Shown: positions 44,867-55,821 of the stretch, piece by piece
How the letters are laid out: each line of letters starts with the position of its first letter
Numbering within the stretch: the stretch's first letter is position 1
Source of the DNA: Kingdonia uniflora
Taxonomy: Eukaryota > Streptophyta > Magnoliopsida > Ranunculales > Circaeasteraceae
Assembly (NCBI GenBank): GCA_014058105.1
Contig: JACGCM010000178.1
Span: forward strand, 992,001 to 1,056,000
Length of the DNA: 64,000 nucleotides
Direction of reading: 5' to 3'
Translations under genes and position numbers: made by a program
Notes under the pieces: generated by a model
Seen by the model: only the letters and a program-made list of their open reading frames with translations
Told to the model about the DNA's origin: nothing
The model's database searches: none

Positions 44867-45105
44867 CAAAGTCACGTGTGGCCTTGGTTGAGAAAAGATC
44901 AACTTATAATCTCGGTTGAAATTCTTGATAATTGAAATATAATATTAATGGTATTGACTGTGTGTAACTTGCGCGCGATATAGAAAATGACGTGTATTTA
45001 ATAAGGATGTTGATATTGATGTATGTGACGGTTATGATTCGAAAAGTTGCATCTGTAATGAATGATGACGCTTGGTAAAATGTGCTTGCACATTAAATGT
45101 AAGGT

Positions 45106-45113
45106 TATATAAA
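45106..45113 (+). promoter_or_regulatory. TATA box of G1 aORF3
   Basis: TATATAAA 72 bp before the ATG at 45185. F1 and F2 have TATA boxes at 65-105 bp in the same place. Confidence 0.5.
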
Positions 45114-45184
45114 TGATACCTGCATCGGATTTTGAAAGAAGAGTATGTTTGTCCTTTGTGAAATTCCCTAAAAAAAATTTAACA

Positions 45185-45660
45185 ATGGCAAAGACTCACA
45201 GTATGGTCCTTGAAGAGAGAATTACATCTGAAATGCAAAGGATGAAGCTAAAATACTTTGGCGATCAATCCTTGAGGATGTTGATACCCGCTCCTGTTTC
45301 TCTAACGTATCAAGGCATATCGAAAGACGAAGCGATTAAAGCTAAGGAAGAGTTCAACTACAAATAGAGATTTTATATCATCGTCTTGACAGGCGAGGAC
45401 CAGTGGGACTGTCTCTGTACTCTTACGGAAGGCAGGGTTAGGGCTTCATATGCATGGATAGGCATAACTGTAGCGTAGTTATGCTTATTCCTTGTATCAT
45501 CTGGATTCTATGGTTGGGCCCTCTTCATCTTTACCAACTCTTTGGTGATGGCAGTTTCAGAGGAGGGGGTGATGGTTGTGGAGGAGGGAGAAAACCGATG
45601 GGAGTCTGCTTCTATATTTCCATTACGCTTTGGCACTCAGAAAACCTTTAGTTCAAGAAT
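45185..45660 (+). pseudogene. G1 aORF3: LTR-proximal small antisense ORF
   Basis: The ATG at 45185 gives MAKTHSMVLEERITSEMQ, MKLKYFGDQSLRM, APVSLTYQGISKDEAIKAKE and FYIIVLTGED, with a stop after about 60 residues. A later block (SEEGVMVVEEGE) matches weak downstream similarity in F1. The three copies share YFG, P..-TY-G(I/M)S-(D/E)E(A/V) and a following aromatic stretch. This protein family is not one I recognise. Location just inside the 3' LTR is constant. Confidence 0.55.
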
Positions 45661-45975
45661 TTGGTTCTAGCACTGAGTCTAATGCTTGCATAGTTTCCAT
45701 TTGAAGTATTAGACTTCAACCAAACTCATGCGAGTGAAGCTCTCTGTTGGTTTTAATTTTTGCTTTATATCAGAGTAAAAGGTCATTGAAGCAAGAAGAA
45801 CTGGAAGAGTTGATGCTTCGACGCGCCTGAATGACCTGTGACTTTTAAAAATGGTTAAAAACTCGTTACCTATAAAGTACTTGCAGTTTGGTGCTAGACG
45901 GATAATGTTTATGCTGTATACCTGAGATTGATATACTAAAAATATTTTTATCTGTAAAATCGTACGTAATGTTCT
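45661..45975. other. G1 spacer before LINE L1
   Basis: Continuation of the aORF3 3' region. No supported gene. Confidence 0.35.
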
Positions 45976-45979
45976 CTTT

Positions 45980-48900
45980 TTTTTGTAAAAAGTTTAGATT
46001 TTATATAGAACAAAACAGTAATTACATACTAGGGGACCACGTCTAATTAGACGAGGAAAGCCCAAAAGAACCACAAACAGAAACTATGACAATAATGTTT
46101 TCAACAAAATCTAAAGTATTTTGTGTGGGGGTCTTTAATCTTTGTAAGGAATACCGGTCTTCCCTCAGTCCATTCTACAAAAGGTAGGTTTTTGCTAGAT
46201 CCTCTTTTGCCCATGGTATCTGCCAAAAAGTTTGCTTCTCTTCAGGTTGTGCTAAACCGGATTGACTACACAAAATTGAGTATTTGTGCCCACTTAGTTC
46301 TAAATTTCCATGGTATTTTATGCGTGATGAAAGCATTGTTTGCTTCCGAGGAGTCTGAAACCACCCACAGGTTATTCCATCCACAATATATAGCTTTATC
46401 CACCCCGTCTATGATTGCATTAACTTCTTCCAGGTAATTAGTTGTTGTTCCAACTAATTTTCAAAACGTTCCTAGGACTCTACCTTCCCAGTCACTGTAA
46501 ACTATTCCAATGCCAGAAGGACCCAGATTTCCCAACGCCAAACCATCACATCACAACTTAATTTCATTCACGTTAGGTAGTATCCACATGTAGCTTTTAA
46601 CCACAATAGCTTTACTCATTTTGCAATTTGCAGAGAGAGCTTTGATCATTTGTAACTCAGAGGCAGTGTAATACATGCCGTGCTTAGACAGTTTCGCGTT
46701 GTTTCCAATTTCTCGTAACACCCTGTTTTGTATCTCTCTAATTGATAGTTTAGTTTCATCAAATCTGATTTTGTTTCTTGCATTCCAAAGCCAACGACTC
46801 ACAGCGAAGACCATTGTTGTCCATAGATCACTCAGGTACAAGCTCAGTGCTTTGCTTTTATCTAGAATCTGTTTCTAGCTTTTGTTATCAAAAATAGCAG
46901 CAATGTTAAAAGTGCTTGTTGCCCAAATCCAATGCACTTTCGCTAACGTACATTCAAAGAACAGATGTTCTACCGATTTAGCTATGCAGCCACACTGATT
47001 GCATATGGATACTAGTTGTATTCCCTTCCTCTATATCAAGTCATCCATAGGCAGAATTTGGTACATAAGTTTCCAGGAAAATCCACTTAGTTCTGGGTGT
47101 AAGCAATGTAACCATGTATATTTCCAGCACCAAGTTGAGTCGAGACGGTTGCGGGTACTTTCGAAAGCATTTTTAGCTTAAAATTCACCATGTATATCCG
47201 GTTTCCAGATCTGAAAATCTTTTGTATTAGGGTCGCATGGAATACTATAAATGTCTATTCCCATAGCCAAAAATGCAAGAGAGATATTCATAGGAAAGTT
47301 CCAACCATCAGAATTAATGAATTCACTAACCTTGGTTGTACATAGTTCCAAAGATGAATTGGAAGGTCTATATGTTCTCGTAACGGAGTGCATGTAGCCC
47401 AAGTATCTCTCTAAAAATCAATCTTTTTACCATTTTTAATTATCCATCCGATAAAAGGATTATTAATCGGCTCAGCAAATTTTATTCCCGGCCAGACAGA
47501 GGAGCTCTTATGGTATTTAATCCTTTCCCTACTTTTTGTATGGAATTTAGCATATATCATTTGTGACCAAGGTACTTCTCTTAGAGTAAAAATCCAGTTT
47601 AGCTTACATAGTATAGCATTGTTTACCTCCTTCAGACTTCTTATTCCCAGACCACCTTTTTTAGCGGGTTTACACAACTTTTCCCATCTAAGAGTAATCC
47701 CCTTTCTCTTTATAGGGTCCCCAGTCAAAATAAAGTTTCGAATAATGGCATCTCTCTCTTTAATCGATGATTGAGGCCATTTGTATATGGCCATATTATA
47801 AGTTGGTATACTATTCAATATAGATTTGGCAAGTACTACTCTCCCTTGAAATGATAGTATTCTCCCATTCCAACTGTTCGTTATCTTCCTAATTTTTTCC
47901 ACAAGAGGGGTGGTAGTGCTTTTCGTTACCCTTCCTTGTACCAGAGGTATTCCAAGGTAAGACTCTAGGAACCCTCCTTCCCGAAACCCAAACATATCAA
48001 GAACCTCAGATCTTCTATAATTTGGAATGCGACCAAGAAATATTTTTCTTTTTCAATACTAACCATCTGCCCTGAAGCAAGTTGGTAGTTTTGAAGTACT
48101 TTGTGCAGATTCTTTAAACATTTGGCCGCTCCATTAATAAACAAAAAAATGTAGTCAGCAAAAAATAGGTGGGTAGGACTTGTAATACCTTTAATCCTGA
48201 CCATGGGAGTGATCTTCTTTTGTCCCACCAGAAACTTAAGATTAGAACTCATGATATCTTAAGCAATAGCGAAAAGTAGCAGAGAGAGTGGATCACCTTG
48301 TTTAAGACCCTTGGCCGCTTTGAAGTAGCCAGAAGGACTGCCATTAATGGAAATGGATAGCATTCCTATGTTAATAATAGTAAGGATCCAATTGCAAAAT
48401 GTATTGCAAAACCTAAATGATCGGAGTGCTTTGATCAGGAAATCCCAACTCATAGTGTCATATGCTTGGGTAATATCCAGCTTTAACCCAATATTTCCCC
48501 CTTGTCTTTTCACCTCCATCTCATTTACCAACTCAGATGCCATGCAAATATTATTTTGGATGCTTCTATTCGGTATAAAAGCACTTTGCTCTGTGGAGAC
48601 AATTCTTGACGCAATCAGAGAGAGCCTTGTGGCAAGAATCTTCGTGATGATTTTGAATGCAAAATTGCTAAGGCAGATAGGCCTATAGTCTCGCACATAG
48701 GTCAGTTTCTTTACCTTAGAGATCAGCACTATAAGGTTCGAGTTAAAGTTTGCTGGAAGAACTCCATCCCTGAAGAAAGATGAGATGCCTTTCACAATAT
48801 CCTCCCCAATAATATCCCAATATGTTCTAAAGAATGCCCCAAAAAATCCATCCGGCCCAGGGGAACTTTGACCATCGATAGAAAAGACTGCATCACGAAC

Positions 48901-49592
48901 CTCCTCTTCCTTAGCAATGTCGGAGAGACAAGTATTTTCTTCCTGCGCAATAAATACTTCATTATGTGTTAATAATTCAAGACATTCAATCACCTCATAA
49001 CTTGCAAATTTTTCCTCATAGTAAGTGAGGATATATTCTTTAATGTTGTTCTGATTAGAGATCGGTCCCCATTTTGGTCTTGCATTTCCATAATAGTAGT
49101 CTTGACCCTTTTCATTAGAGTAGATTGATGAAAAAATGAAGTGCTTCGATCCCCAGCAAACAACCATTTGACTCTCGATCTTTGTCTCCAATCATCCTCT
49201 TCCTTCTCCTCAAGTCTTTCCAATTCTTTGGATTTGTTAAGCATCTAGAAATTCATACTATCATCTGTATCATCTTCTTCTTGCCGAATTTGCAGATGTA
49301 GTATCTCTTTCTCAAATTCCTTCTTATTGCGAACGGTTTTATCAAGAACTTGCATTTTCCAGTTTTTAATCGCAGTCTTCAATCGCCTTAGTTTCAGCAT
49401 AATTACAAAAAAAGAGGCAGCATATAGAGGTTGCTTCCAGCTATTCTCAACCACATCTCTAAAGCTTTGTTCCTTGCTCCAAGATTGCATATATCGGAAA
49501 GGAATGTTGCTCGGCTTAGCTATTCCATTACACTCCCCAAATAGAAGAGAATGGTCAGACTTAGTACGAGGAAACACCTTTACCTTCCATTA
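45980..49592 (-). mobile_element. LINE L1 (plant L1 type), 5'-truncated
   Basis: Minus-strand non-LTR element lacking ORF1 and most of the endonuclease. The 3' end reads TCTAAACTTTTTACAAAAAAAA, almost the same as L2. Homology to L2 begins at the end of the endonuclease (GWKIKVFPRT in L2, WKVKVFPRTKSDHS here), so truncation is near 49592. I could not find a convincing target duplication. Confidence 0.82.
46060..49580 (-). pseudogene. LINE L1 ORF2: reverse transcriptase, zinc motif, RNase H
   Basis: The longest frame (48259-49191, 310 aa) spans LNSNLIVLISKVKK-like sequence, IICLSNFAFKIITKIL, AFIPNRSIQNNICMASELVN, LKLDITQAYDTMSWDFL and GLKQGDPLSLLLFAIA. The next frame reads HLFFADYIFLFING, where the catalytic FADD is FADY. 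The segment 47411-47995 (GIPLVQGRVTKSTT and on) is the C-terminal thumb/zinc region. The RNase H part (46060-46560) reads CDGLALGNLGPSGIGIVYSD and ANFLADTMGKRG. This is the better preserved of the two LINEs but inactive. Confidence 0.87.
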
Positions 49593-50010
49593 TGAATAAA
49601 AAGTTGGTTTTCCAATTACTTGTGCTTGTTGTAGATATAGACTAAGTAGAAATCAAACTAAATTATTTTGAAGAACGTATAGAATGTATGAGTATGGCAA
49701 GTATTGTCATTCTTTATTCAAACTAAGATAAGTATGTTTGAGAATTGATGTGGTGATGTAAGTAGATTTTGTTGTGTGTGTCAAAAATGTTTGAGGCAAA
49801 AATGTCAAGAATTCAATAATGCAAAAATTTGATCTAATAGAGGTTGATGGAAGAATAGATCTAAATATATTAAGCTCGACCTTGAAAGTAATAGAATGGA
49901 CAAGCTTGAAGGAAGAGATAAGTTCAAATAGTTGTATCATGATTCTGGGGTTTTTTGTTACGAGATAAAAGGTAAAAATCACATTTTGAAGGGAAAGTGT
50001 ATGAAAAATG
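49593..50010. other. G1 spacer between LINE L1 and aORF2
   Basis: AT-rich. No ORF has support from homologous copies. Confidence 0.35.
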
Positions 50011-50020
50011 TATAAATAAG
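50011..50020 (+). promoter_or_regulatory. TATA box of G1 aORF2
   Basis: TATAAATAAG 37 bp before the aORF2 ATG (50057). Confidence 0.5.
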
Positions 50021-50056
50021 GGCAGGATGATTTGTGAAAATTTAGAAGAGATTAGG

Positions 50057-50349
50057 ATGGTACGGACACGATTTCAGAGGATTCATCATGCCGCGGAAGG
50101 ACTGTTGGCTATAAAGATTGCTAAAGTACGGGAGTAGATTTTTGTGTGCATTGCTATGATGCTGAGTTACCAGTGAGGGAGTGTCAACTCGAAGTATTGG
50201 ATATAAGGAGTATAGAACTTAAGTATGCCCATTTTTTCTATGAGGTGTACTTTCGTGAATTGGTGAGGGATCCGGTAGATCGAGAAGAGATGGTTGATTT
50301 AATTACTGAGGTGGAGATCGAATTTAAAGATCTGAGGACTGACGAATAA
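50057..50349 (+). pseudogene. G1 aORF2: small antisense ORF (VRTR family)
   Basis: The ATG at 50057 gives MVRTRFQRIHHAAEG, then a stop and frame change. It continues YDAELPVRECQLEVLDIRSI, KYAHFFYEVYFRELV and an acidic C-terminus (ITEVEIEFKDLRTDE). Homologous to F2 aORF2 (MVRIRAQHAYQAEDG) and F1 aORF2. About 95-120 aa. No known domain. Confidence 0.5.
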
Positions 50350-50868
50350 TGCATTGGATGTTGTCTTCCAGGTTATTAAGGTTGTTCTAGATGCTGTATA
50401 AAGTGTTTATCATAAATAAAATATAAGTTTGTTGAATGTAACAGAAAAGATGTAAATCAATCGGATCCTCTATAGTTCAAATGCCATTTTGAGACTGTCG
50501 TGGAAAATAATTTTGAATAAACTTAAAAAATTTCTCAACTTTGAAAATGATGTCATTATCACTATAAGTATGATAAATTTTCTCAACTTTGGAAATGCTG
50601 CACCTTCTAGTTTTGTTTTGAATGTAAAACTGCAGAAATCTGATATCGTATTGGGTGAGTCATCATGGGTGTGGGAAGGTCAGAAAAAGATATGGAAACA
50701 GGAGAGAAAAATAGGTTAAAATATGAGGGGAGGGGTAATGATGGAAAGGTAATTTTATTAAAAATGTACAAAAAGTCTGACATGGATAGTGGAAAGGACG
50801 CCTCGATTCCAAAACTGAGAACGGGCCGTGCGAGATGCAATAACTACCAGCCGCTAGAGAGTGAAAGG

Positions 50869-50876
50869 ATAAATAG
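50869..50876 (+). promoter_or_regulatory. TATA box of G1 aORF1
   Basis: ATAAATAG followed by TGCTTCTT. F1 has TATAAATAATGCTTCTT at the same distance from the leader-exon donor (about 220 bp). Confidence 0.5.
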
Positions 50877-50879
50877 TGC

Positions 50880-53164
50880 TTCTTCCTTATCATTTAAACA
50901 TTTTTTAACTTCTAAAAATTTGGAGGGCACAGAGAGAGCGACACGAAAAGATTGCAGGGGATTTGATAAGGAGTTATTTGAAGGTGATCAACGGTCGAAG
51001 GGAACGAAAGACACTAAATCACGCAGGTGGCTATACAGCAGCATCGTGAGAGAAGGATTTGGTGCTACTGCAGATTCTTATTCAAACACTGAAGGTTAGT
51101 AGAAACGTATACAGTATATATGTATTTGTATAAATAGTAATTGTTTTTTAAGCAAATCTTAAAAATAACTATTTATGGCAGTCTATGTAATTTTGACATA
51201 TACACAGAATATACTAAATATATATGTTGTATGTAAATGATTGATGTATACAAAATAATGATAGATACCTGAACCTGTATGTAGATCGAGCGTGAGAGGC
51301 AATTGTGTAGGGTTGAAAACTTGTTGTAAAAACTGTTGTTGAGATGGATAGTTCACCTGTTAACGAGGTGTCAACCTCTGGTCAGACGATTAAGCCTAAT
51401 AGTGAGGTTGAAGTAGGATTGGAAAAATTATCAGGTTTTCCTAATCAATTAATATCCTATCATCCTGGTTCTGATGCCTTCAGAGAATTTTGTAAGGCTA
51501 AGGTAGCTGTAGGAGGGACGTGGGGTAACTGTGCAGAATACGTCGGTAGGTAGTTTAGGGATTATACGATAGCGGCGGGGGAAGAGTATTTTTATCTGTT
51601 GGCTGACTTGGAAGTGGAAAAATGGGATAGAGGTATAGATGAATCGATCTCGTTATAATATTTTGATGGGGGGTGTTTGGAGTGACCTCCCAGAGGGTTT
51701 TTTGTGTTAGCTGTCCCAATTAAAGTATGGGTTGAGTCATCCCCTTACCAATTTGGAGAAGGAGATTATGAATACGATTAGGGCCCGTCCTGCTAAATTG
51801 AACGGGAATATGTGGGAGGTAATAGCTGTTTGAGATCATCTGAAAGAAAAATGGGAAAATTAGGGGAAAGTGAGGAGGATAACCCCTGAGGACATTTTGT
51901 CGCTTTATGGGGTAAAGAATTATAAGGCCAGTAGTGAGGCATATTTTTGTGCGAGCGCAACTCGGCGTCGCTTCTTCAATTTGAATTCAGCAAGTTAAAC
52001 CTGGAATGACAACGTCATATGGGTGAAGGATAATTGCCTTCAGAGATATGACGACGAACCTTTGGACCTTCGGTTTAGGACTGTAAAATAAAGTAAGTAT
52101 AGCCATGCATAGATAATATTAATGCTATGTTTGAACTTATGCCTATAGTTGATAATAAAAATGTTATGCATGGCAGGTGTGAAGTCCCCCGTGTAGAGGA
52201 AAGAGTCATTATTGGACAAAGTTGTAGAGGAGGAGGTTGAGCTCGAATTTGCATTGGAAGGACTTGGACTTAGTAGAATGAAGAGGGTTGATAGCAGATC
52301 GAGGAGGGTTAAAAAATCTTAGTCAACCAGGTTGATGGCTGGTGTTGAGGAAGAGAAGAAGCGAGTAACTGGTGAGGAAGGCCGAACCAACTTGTTCAAG
52401 ACCCTTGGAATAGATAGCTCAGTCCAGTCATAACCTATTATATCTAGCAAAATAGCTCAAAAATATTAGAAACAATGGATACTAAAGACCATGCTGGCCT
52501 CTGGTACCACTGGAAGTGGTGAGGTCATAAAAAAGAAAAGGAGAAGGGTCAGGCCTATTTGAGAATTAGGGGAAAAGGTCACTAAGGAGCAATCTACTGT
52601 GGTGGATGACCTCAAAGAGGTTGAGGAAAGGGCCAGGCTGGTGGTTCTTCATGGAGAGGAAGACATGAGCAAGATGGTAAGTTAATATTAATTATGTAAA
52701 AAAGTTACTTAATACGTTTCGAGCTAACGCCGTGATTGATTCGCATGTTGTAGGTTGCTCGTCTTGTTAAGGGGATTTGGCACAGAGTTGAGGAGAAAAA
52801 ATCCGAGCTGAAGAAGACAAAGATCGAGCTGGAAAAGAAGCTAGCTCAAGCTAGAATTAATACTCTGAAGGTTTCCCATGCCGTGCCAATTGGTCAGCTA
52901 CAGGCGGAGGCGAGAGCCAATCTGGGGGAGATGGTTGAGGAGCGCGATAGGCTGGGGAGCCACCTGATGTTGAAGGACTATTCTTAGGAGGAGGTGGATG
53001 CCATTAAGGTGGATACCTATGTTGAGGAGCAAGATGATGAAGAAGTAGGAGAGGTAGTTGTGGGGGTCGCTGATGGTCTGGACGATATCTTCTGTCAGAC
53101 GGTGCTTGATAATCCAGGGGATGACGTCGACCTCCCAGAGGGTGATAATGAGAAGTTAGGGTAG
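50880..53164 (+). pseudogene. G1 aORF1: antisense multi-exon gene, Transposase_28/PMD-like
   Basis: The leader exon ends GAAG|GTTAGT at 51094, intron 51095-51284. Coding starts at ATG 51344 (MDSSPVNEVSTSG). Readable parts are TWGNCAEYVGR, DYTIAAGEEYFYLLADLEVE and WDRGIDESISL, matching F1. Further inferred introns are 52093-52176 (AAA|GTAAGTA donor, GGCAG acceptor) and 52677-52753 (77 bp, after EEDMSKM). The last exon encodes a charged coiled coil (RVEEKKSELKKTKIELEKKL) and ends at 53162-53164. The position and length of the 77-bp intron match B and B2. Broken by several stops. Likely nuclear or RNA/DNA-associated by family resemblance, but function is unknown. Confidence 0.6.
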
Positions 53165-53261
53165 AAATGTGTTTTTGTATGAATATTTGTATACTGTTGG
53201 ATTGTGTGTATGGAGGAGACTTTTGTAGGTTGACTTTTCTTTTTGTTATACACCTCTTGTA

Positions 53262-53623
53262 GGCACTTAAAGAAATAATCTCAGAATAAAAGATCTAGAG
53301 ACTGGGCTTGTCAGGGAAAGAGAGACCTCTACAGCCTTGCTGTCTTCGCGAGCGGAACTGCAAGTTAGATCAGAATAGGTCTTTCGACTTGTATAGGATG
53401 TTGATGCAGATTAAAAAAAATTGCTACTAGCTTTAGGAAAATAACATTAATATAGTGCATAGAAAAATTCAACGCTCTTTATATAAAGTAGCATATCGAA
53501 AGCATGTACCTTAGACTTCATAATATACCTCATGGAGCGCTTATCTGATAATGTACCCCAACCTTTTAGTCTAAAAGTATTTGCACACCGCAGATGTTAG
53601 AAATCATATATAATTTTAGAAAT

Positions 53624-53665
<42 letters not shown>

Positions 53666-55098
53666 TATTGATGGTGTTCTGAATCGAACTGTATTAATAT
53701 CTTTATATCGTACAGGTCGAATTGGATTCAGCTCGCTCTTGTGAGGACAATGTACTCCAATGTAACTGGGAATTTTCAGAGGAGTTCGATAGGATGAGGG
53801 AGGTGAATGAGAATAGAGAAGATCAACACGTAAAGGTGCATTTTAAACTTGTAGAGGCAACCCAGGCTGTTTCTGACCTCTCACATAAAGTCGAAGAGAA
53901 AGACGCCGAAATAGACAAGGGGCAAAAAAAGCTAGCGGAGATAACAGAGCACACTGCGAAGCTTCAAAGTCGGGCTAACACGTTGATCATTAAGAACAAG
54001 CAAGCAAACATGGCTCAATACCGTATTTAGGCGCTAGAAAGATCGGAGGGGCAATTCGATTTGATCTTCAGAATTGTAGAAACGAGCTAGAGTGACTGAA
54101 ACAAAAAATGGTTAAAAAAGATAACGAGCTAAGAGTAGTCCGAGAAAATCTATCAGCTTTAGAAGCCGCGGCCGAGCATTTCCATAAAGCCTTACCTATC
54201 AAGGATATAGAGTTTTGGGAAATGTAACGAAGGTGCAATGATTAAAATGAGAGGGTTCCAAGATTAAAGACCGAACTAACCCAAGCAATCGTGCATGCCA
54301 AGAAAGCCCAGACTAGAGAGCACTCAAGGGGAAGTAGAAAGAGGGCTAAGGCATCTCTAGTCCAAGGCGATGTAGTCAGTCTCTCATGTCAAATTAGAGA
54401 GCTGGAGAGTGAAGTGTCTCGCATTCAGGAGAATGTCTAGAGAGGAAATGTAAACTTAAGGGAATGCTAGCTGAAGTTGGATGCTGCTCTTATCAGGGAG
54501 AAGGACCTCGAAGGGGAAATCAGGGCAATGGAAATATTGATGAAGATGAAAGAAAAATTATTAAAGGATATTCCAGCTAGGGAAGAGTTGAATGCATAAA
54601 TTAAGAAGCTTCGAGCCTAGGTAGTGGACCTATTGGCCATGAAGCTGGCTGAATCAGCTCAATATATAATAAAAAATTAGAAGAGAATGTAGCTCATGAT
54701 GCTAAAGTCGATATGGAAATGACTCATCAAAATAATTTGTATACTAGATTGGAGTCACGCCTCAAGAAGGTGAGAGAAAAATTTACTACGATGGTCATAC
54801 CTGATGCGTCACGCTTATACCTTCTAAAGTCAATTGCTGCGTATTTTATAGAGGAAGTAAAAAGACTTGAGTTAGAACGAGATACCTTATTCAAAAGTCT
54901 ATCGGATAAGGGATGTATTTGCTGAGTTAACAGTGATCGAGGGAACTGTATGGCCTCCATGGAAACTGATTTAGGCCCTCAACCTGCTGACCTGATAGAG
55001 AGAAGTAGAGTTCCTGTAATCCGTGAACTGAATGTTCGACCTCTTGCTGTTGGGGGAAGCACGGCTGACATACTATCAGCAAAAAAGAATTCCTTGTA
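53262..55098 (+). pseudogene. G1 aORF4: extra long coiled-coil antisense ORF
   Basis: Starting after a pyrimidine-rich TTGTAG acceptor-like site, several frames together encode continuous heptad-rich sequence: LRIKDLETGLVRERETSTAL, VEATQAVSDLSHKVEEKDAE (frame 53722-54030), LSALEAAAEHFHKAL, IRELESEVSRIQENV, IREKDLEGEIRAMEILMKM, and an end with RVPVIRELNVRPLAVGG. Stops and frameshifts break it. It is absent from B, where repeats follow aORF1 directly. It may be additional exons of aORF1 or a separate gene. A (TA)18 microsatellite lies in a probable intron. Confidence 0.5.
53627..53662. repeat. (AT)18 microsatellite
   Basis: Uninterrupted AT dinucleotides, 36 bp, inside a probable intron of the coiled-coil ORF. 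Confidence 0.95.
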
Positions 55099-55155
55099 AT
55101 ATGAATTTGACTAGAAAAATAAATAGTATATGTCGCAGACACATCGAAATAGATG

Positions 55156-55680
55156 AAAGCTAGCATGACCTTTGCCTTATCTTGTGTTTGGTGGGGTCTT
55201 TGATATAAAACAAGTTTTTACATTTGTTTCAATCGCAGAAATGGGTTGAGTTAAACCAAGTTGAAACTTGATTGAACTATAGAAATGTTATAGACATATT
55301 AAAAGAGATTAAGGCTAGTATTACCTTTACCTTATCTTATGCCTGATAGAATCATTGATATGAAACAAGTTTCTATACTTGCTACAACCACAGAGATTTA
55401 GTAGAGTCAGCCAAACCAAATGTTATCATTGATCAAGCCGTTATTAATGACCCAAACAAGTTGAAGTAGATGAAGGCTAGTATTATCTTTGCCATATCTG
55501 ATGTTTGGTAAAATTCTTTAATATGAAACAATTTTCTATGCTTGCTACAATCGCAGAGATTTAGTAGAGTCACTCGAACCAAGTGTTATCTTTGATCTAG
55601 CCATTATAAATGACCCAAACAAGTTGAAGTAGATAAAGGCTAGTATTATCTTTGACCTTTCTGATGTTTGGTAGAATCTA
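55156..55680. repeat. ~160-bp tandem repeats in G1, 3.3 copies
   Basis: The marker AAGGCTAGTATTA(C/T)CTTT recurs near 55156, 55311, 55472 and 55635 (spacing 155, 161, 163). Each unit also holds ATATGAAACAAGTTTCTA, CAACCACAGAGATTTAGTAG and GACCCAAACAAGTTGAAG. The array lies between the antisense genes and integrase, the same place as B's 62-bp repeats. Confidence 0.85.
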
Positions 55681-55821
55681 CATAAGTAGAGAGATGTTGT
55701 CTAAAACTCATAATTTCATTGATAAGTTCAGAATTTACATTAGATGGAGATAAAAATCTCACTTTTGGAATTGAAAAACAAAATAGCAAAAATGAGGAAA
55801 GGAAATGGAGTAGTAAGATGC

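Noticed and set aside
45960..49620. Target-site duplication for LINE L1
   Set aside because: The sequence after the A tail (GAGAACATTACG on the minus strand) has no convincing match near 49592; it may have decayed or the 5' end may differ from my estimate.
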